Below, one piece after another: positions 61,624 through 64,000 of a stretch of DNA of 64,000 nt. Made by a program: the position numbers and the translations under genes. This DNA comes from BAIKAL-G1 sp943369525 (GTDB lineage: Bacteria; Cyanobacteriota; Cyanobacteriia; PCC-6307; Cyanobiaceae). Each line of letters begins with the position of its first letter. Within the stretch, counting starts at the first letter, position 1. The DNA lies in assembly GCA_943369525.1 (NCBI GenBank), contig CALRNL020000010.1, positions 35,304-99,303 on the forward strand. The letters run 5' to 3'. Below the pieces are notes generated by a model. It made no database searches and had not been told where the DNA came from. It worked only from the letters and a program-made list of their open reading frames with translations.

Positions 61624-61824
61624 ATGACCCACCCGGCATGGATCCTGGTGCCCTGGGCGGTCTTTGCGGTTGCCCTTGCTCTCAAGGTCTTGACGTTCGG
61701 CAGTGCCCTGAAACGGCACCTGGTAGGCCCAACCCCCAGCACCGCTCAGTTCAGGCAGTCCTTGGAGAGGATCTGGGCGCAGGCGAACCAGGAGACGAAC
61801 GAGGAGGCGAAATGGAGACCCTGA
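61624..61824 (+). CDS. Small one-span membrane protein A (66 aa)
   Basis: The 66-residue product has one membrane span near residues 5-27 (WILVPWAVFAVALALKVL), a basic turn, then an amphipathic helix STAQFRQSLERIWAQANQE. The FRQSLERIW motif recurs in the next gene, so the two are paralogues. The function is unknown; the shape suggests a small membrane-anchored partner protein. It overlaps the next gene by 13 nt in another frame. Confidence 0.65.
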   Translation: MTHPAWILVPWAVFAVALALKVLTFGSALKRHLVGPTPSTAQFRQSLERIWAQANQETNEEAKWRP

Positions 61825-61982
61825 ACTGGGGATACCTGCAACTGGGTCTGGTGGCCCTTGCCTTCGCTGGCCTTCAAATCTGGTGGATCGGCAGCGTCTT
61901 CTGGAAACGCAAACTGGCAAGACCCCTGAGCGAGGGGGAGTTCCGTAAGGCGCTGGAGCGGATTTGGGAGAAGCGATCCTGA
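61812..61982 (+). CDS. Small one-span membrane protein B (56 aa)
   Basis: The 56-residue product (METLNWGYLQLGL...) has one membrane span near residues 8-31, a basic stretch, then SEGEFRKALERIWEKRS. It matches protein A in layout and in the FR(Q/K)(S/A)LERIW motif. The ATG lies inside the end of gene A, so translation is likely coupled. A terminator-like hairpin follows at 62041. Confidence 0.65.
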   Translation: METLNWGYLQLGLVALAFAGLQIWWIGSVFWKRKLARPLSEGEFRKALERIWEKRS

Positions 61983-62040
61983 ACGCACCCACCGCCCACG
62001 CTTCGTAACAGAACTTCATAGGATGGGAGCTGGTCATCGA

Positions 62041-62066
62041 GCGGTCCTAGGCGGGTCCGCTTTTTT
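62041..62066 (+). terminator. Probable intrinsic terminator after the small membrane protein pair
   Basis: A GCGG...CCGC stem with inner CC/GG pairs and one T-T mismatch is followed by six T. It lies 58 nt after the stop. Confidence 0.65.
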
Positions 62067-62462
62067 ATTGCCTCGAAAAGGGTGCTCGCCCCAGGGGGAA
62101 CCGTTGGCGCCCAGCGAGCTGTCCCCAGGTTCCGAGAACCCCAGTGGCGATCGAGGCAACGGAAGCGCCCCAGCGGGTCTTTAGGTTTTCTTTCCCCAAA
62201 AAGTAATACAAGTGACCACCGGCGGTCGGTGCGCCTTGGCATCCTTGATCCAACGCATCAGCAACAATGGATCAGGATCACATCGACCTTTTGCCAACGG
62301 CATTGCGCTGGGATAGCAACGGAGATCTGGGATCTGAGGTTTTAAGGTGTCTGCTGGATCGACTCCTGGCGCAGGAAGTCAATCCCAGGAATCAAGAAGC
62401 AACCATTTAGGGTGATTGATCAATCGTGCAGGTCAATTATCTGATGCCAGTGAAAAGGGGAA
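62067..62462. other. AT-richer stretch with one possible short frame
   Basis: About 395 nt. The only candidate is a 47-codon plus-strand frame at 62267-62410, listed separately. Nothing else is recognised. Confidence 0.5.
62267..62410 (+). CDS. Possible 47-residue acidic protein
   Basis: An ATG-to-TAG frame of 47 codons (MDQDHIDLLPTALRWDSNG ... LLDRLLAQEVN). The composition is protein-like and acidic with a helical second half, but no family is recognised and no clear ribosome site is seen. Confidence 0.3.
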   Translation: MDQDHIDLLPTALRWDSNGDLGSEVLRCLLDRLLAQEVNPRNQEATI

Positions 62463-62660
62463 CTACTGGAAGGCAAAATAATCTAATCGTTGACTGGTGC
62501 CAGAATTGTCAACCAACTCCACGCCTTTGACTGTTCCATCACTTTTGTACCAAGGGTCTTCGCAGATTGAAGCAAACACTTGCCTTGCCTCTGCAAGGTC
62601 CTGAAAGTTGCCAACATTCACGGCGCCCCAGGAATCGTGGGTGTTGATGGCAAATGTCAT
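62463..62660 (-). CDS. Conserved-looking hypothetical protein (65 aa)
   Basis: From the ATG at 62660 the product is 65 residues: MTFAINTHDSWGAVNVGNF, then DLAEARQVFASICEDPWY, KSDGTVKGVELVD and a LDYFAFQ end. It reads as a compact alpha/beta fold resembling short picocyanobacterial proteins. The function is unknown. An upstream in-frame ATG at 62696 would add 12 less convincing residues. Confidence 0.6.
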   Translation of the reverse strand: MTFAINTHDSWGAVNVGNFQDLAEARQVFASICEDPWYKSDGTVKGVELVDNSGTSQRLDYFAFQ

Positions 62661-63048
62661 TGCTTCAGATGGCACCTGGGGCGGGGCAAAGATCAACCTA
62701 GGGAAAGACTAGTCTAAAGCGCTTCAGATGGAAAGCAACTTAAAGCCAAAAGTAATCAAACCTGCTCCACCAACAATCGTCTCCAGTCGACTGCCAAATG
62801 CTGCGGGTATTCTCCTTGCCAAGGAGGGTCGGCGCGGAAGCTTCTAAAAGCATTGGTTCAGTTTTTGGCGCCCAGGTCCCAGCGTTCCGCATTATGATTC
62901 GAGTATTGAAGGACCAGAACCCCTCTGAAGTTTGACCTTCCAGCCTTTTCCCCCTAAAACCCAATAGGGGTTCCCAATGCAATCCATGACTCCTGCTGGT
63001 GGGGGCATATTCCCCCTGCCAGAATCCACCAAAATCCTGAAACGTAAA
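62661..63048. other. AT-richer intergenic stretch
   Basis: About 390 nt with no convincing gene. A 39-codon plus-strand frame (62728-62847) and a longer minus-strand frame (62740-63126) both lack motifs. The plus-strand frame of the next gene is open back to 62977, but the conserved motif begins after 63049. Confidence 0.4.
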
Positions 63049-63513
63049 ATGGCAAACGAGCATGCCGATGCACCCAAGCAATTTGGAATTCACTTCAGTG
63101 ACCAGGCGGCTCAAGCAAACAAACAACTACTTGCCAAGATTGGCAGCGAAAGCATATCAAAAGCGTCTTCAATTAAGGGAAGCATTTATTTTTACGCAGA
63201 TATCCTCGGCAACGACAACCTTGTCTCGGAAGAGTTAATCCATGATCCATCCGCATTGGATGCCGCTGTCGCCACCCTTGGCATCGAGATCAGGCATCAA
63301 AATAAGCACCACCGATGGGAGGCCCGGCTGCCCCACGCATTAAAAATATTGGAATTTGCCGCAATGTACCTAAGGCGACGCAATGCTGCTTCGCCTGGCA
63401 GTTTTGGCGTTAATGCTGAATTAAAATGGCAGGACGACAAGGATCTAGAGACTATTGTTCACCTCACGCAAAGCAAGGCCAACTCCGATTGGCATGTTGC
63501 GCATTATGTTTGA
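63049..63513 (+). CDS. Hypothetical protein with RHH-like N-terminus (154 aa)
   Basis: From the ATG at 63049 the product is 154 residues. It begins MANEHADAPKQFGIHFS, almost the same motif as the next gene, followed by two helices in a ribbon-helix-helix-like pattern. An unrecognised C-terminal region of about 90 residues follows (EIRHQNKHHRWEARLPHALKILEFAAMYLRRR). The N-terminal part could bind DNA or mediate dimerisation; the C-terminal part might be a partner-binding domain. Codon use is clearly more AT-rich than in the core genes, which suggests an accessory origin. An upstream ATG at 62977 is possible. Confidence 0.5.
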   Translation: MANEHADAPKQFGIHFSDQAAQANKQLLAKIGSESISKASSIKGSIYFYADILGNDNLVSEELIHDPSALDAAVATLGIEIRHQNKHHRWEARLPHALKILEFAAMYLRRRNAASPGSFGVNAELKWQDDKDLETIVHLTQSKANSDWHVAHYV

Positions 63514-63648
63514 TGGATTTATGATTTTTGATTGCAGATAGAATTCCCTTGTGGATGGCGATCTGATTTTATGTTGTCGAGGTTGCCATCGCCTACGCCG
63601 TTTCGAAATCCCCTGCCAAACTCAGCGAACAAGCGCCCCCAAGCAGAA

Positions 63649-63846
63649 ATGGCACACGACGCTCCTGACGCACCTAAGCAGTTCGGCATTCGCCTGAGTG
63701 CAGAAATCAGGGAGATGGTCTCCGCGATTCAGCAATTCCGCGCGAGCAACAATCAATCAACTACCCTTTCCGCCATCGTGGAAGATGCCCTTGAGGTTTA
63801 CTACGAAGACTTGGTGGAATCAGGTGAAATTCAAGATGACCCATGA
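63649..63846 (+). CDS. RHH-like small DNA-binding protein candidate (65 aa)
   Basis: The 65-residue product starts MAHDAPDAPKQFGIRLSAEI. The layout is strand (KQFGIRLS), helix (AEIREMVSAIQQFRASN), turn, helix (TLSAIVEDALEVYYEDLVE), matching a MetJ/Arc ribbon-helix-helix fold. It may be an autonomous repressor or the antitoxin half of a module, but no toxin is visible nearby. It shares DAPKQFGI with the preceding gene. The frame is open to 63532, but the ATG at 63649 mirrors the start of its neighbour. Confidence 0.55.
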   Translation: MAHDAPDAPKQFGIRLSAEIREMVSAIQQFRASNNQSTTLSAIVEDALEVYYEDLVESGEIQDDP

Positions 63847-64000
63847 CCCCTCCCCTAGGAGTTTGTCGCCTATAGGGCACAGAGATGCAGGCCACAGCGA
63901 ATCGATGCTGAGCTGAATGACCGCAGCTCTGTTCTTCCGCCTTTTGGGCTCAGTCGATGTGGAGTTCACTCAGCCTTGGCTCAATTGGCCAGGGCCGCTG
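63847..64000. other. Window end, unassigned
   Basis: A minus-strand frame runs from 64000 to a stop at 63950-63952 and could be the last 16 codons of a gene beyond the window; a plus-strand frame from 63957 is also open. Neither can be chosen. Confidence 0.3.

Noticed and set aside
62728..62847. Plus-strand 39-codon frame
   Set aside because: Too short and without motif, hydrophobic span or neighbour support.
62740..63126. Minus-strand 128-codon frame at the right end
   Set aside because: It overlaps the RHH-like gene start antisense and has no recognisable motif. I kept the plus-strand gene because its motif recurs in its neighbour.
63950..64000. Possible C-terminal end of a minus-strand gene entering from the right
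   Set aside because: Only 16 codons are visible and a plus-strand frame is equally open.

Overview
The window is a stretch of chromosome from a high-GC picocyanobacterium of the Synechococcus/Cyanobium type. The evidence is photosystem I genes (psaB, psaI, psaL, psaD), the cyanobacterial NDH-1 subunit gene ndhN, the clock-input protein gene ldpA, several cyanobacteria-only families (DUF1815, DUF2839, CAAD, CCB1) and the cyanobacterial gene content of the ribosomal protein cluster. The genus is an inference from protein style and base composition; no rRNA gene lies in the window.

Layout. 1-6 kb: the end of psaB, then psaI-psaL, a membrane-anchored hypothetical, a family 2 glycosyltransferase, and a divergent NlpC/P60 peptidase and beta-lactamase-fold pair. 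6-10 kb: a gene-poor stretch with tRNA-Ser(GCU), then alr, an HNH endonuclease gene and prfA. 10-26.2 kb: one long minus-strand ribosomal cluster running rplC-D-W-B, rpsS, rplV, rpsC, rplP, rpmC, rpsQ, rplN-X-E, rpsH, rplF-R, rpsE, rplO, secY, adk, rpmJ, rpsM-K, rpoA, rplQ, truA, rplM, rpsI, rpmE, prfA. It is broken by clear intrinsic terminators before secY, truA and prfA. 26.7-33.5 kb: a tight ndhN-ldpA-R3H/AAA ATPase operon, tRNA-Gln(UUG), a HAD hydrolase, and recA with a good SOS box far upstream. 33-45 kb: DUF1815, DUF2839, a DinG-like protein, tyrA, a crtD-type carotenoid oxidoreductase, a fructosamine-kinase-family protein, a CAAD protein, a JAMM peptidase followed by an E1-like/rhodanese protein, a tandem-domain corrinoid adenosyltransferase, larE, speD and recF. 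45.7-52.7 kb: tRNA-Arg(CCG), then a minus-strand chain trpE-gshA-ppc-GNAT in which every junction is a 4-nt ATGA overlap, and psaD. 52.8-61.2 kb: a histidine kinase with a degenerate ATPase domain coupled to mrp, hemF, an amidase-like protein, CCB1 with an overlapping PadR-like regulator, an RNase D-like exonuclease, an LpxB-related protein and tRNA-Cys(GCA).

Beyond tRNA-Cys (61.2-64 kb) the character changes. Base composition becomes visibly more AT-rich and the genes are short and unrecognised: a pair of paralogous one-span membrane proteins overlapping by 13 nt, a 65-residue conserved-looking protein, and two neighbouring ribbon-helix-helix-like proteins sharing the N-terminal motif DAPKQFGI. 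This is the best candidate accessory region in the window.

Together the genes cover photosystem I and NDH-1 electron transport, translation and secretion, amino-acid, glutathione and C4 carbon entry, cofactor, polyamine and carotenoid synthesis, and DNA repair. No CRISPR array, insertion sequence or phage gene is visible. All homology calls rest on reading motifs by eye, with no database search.
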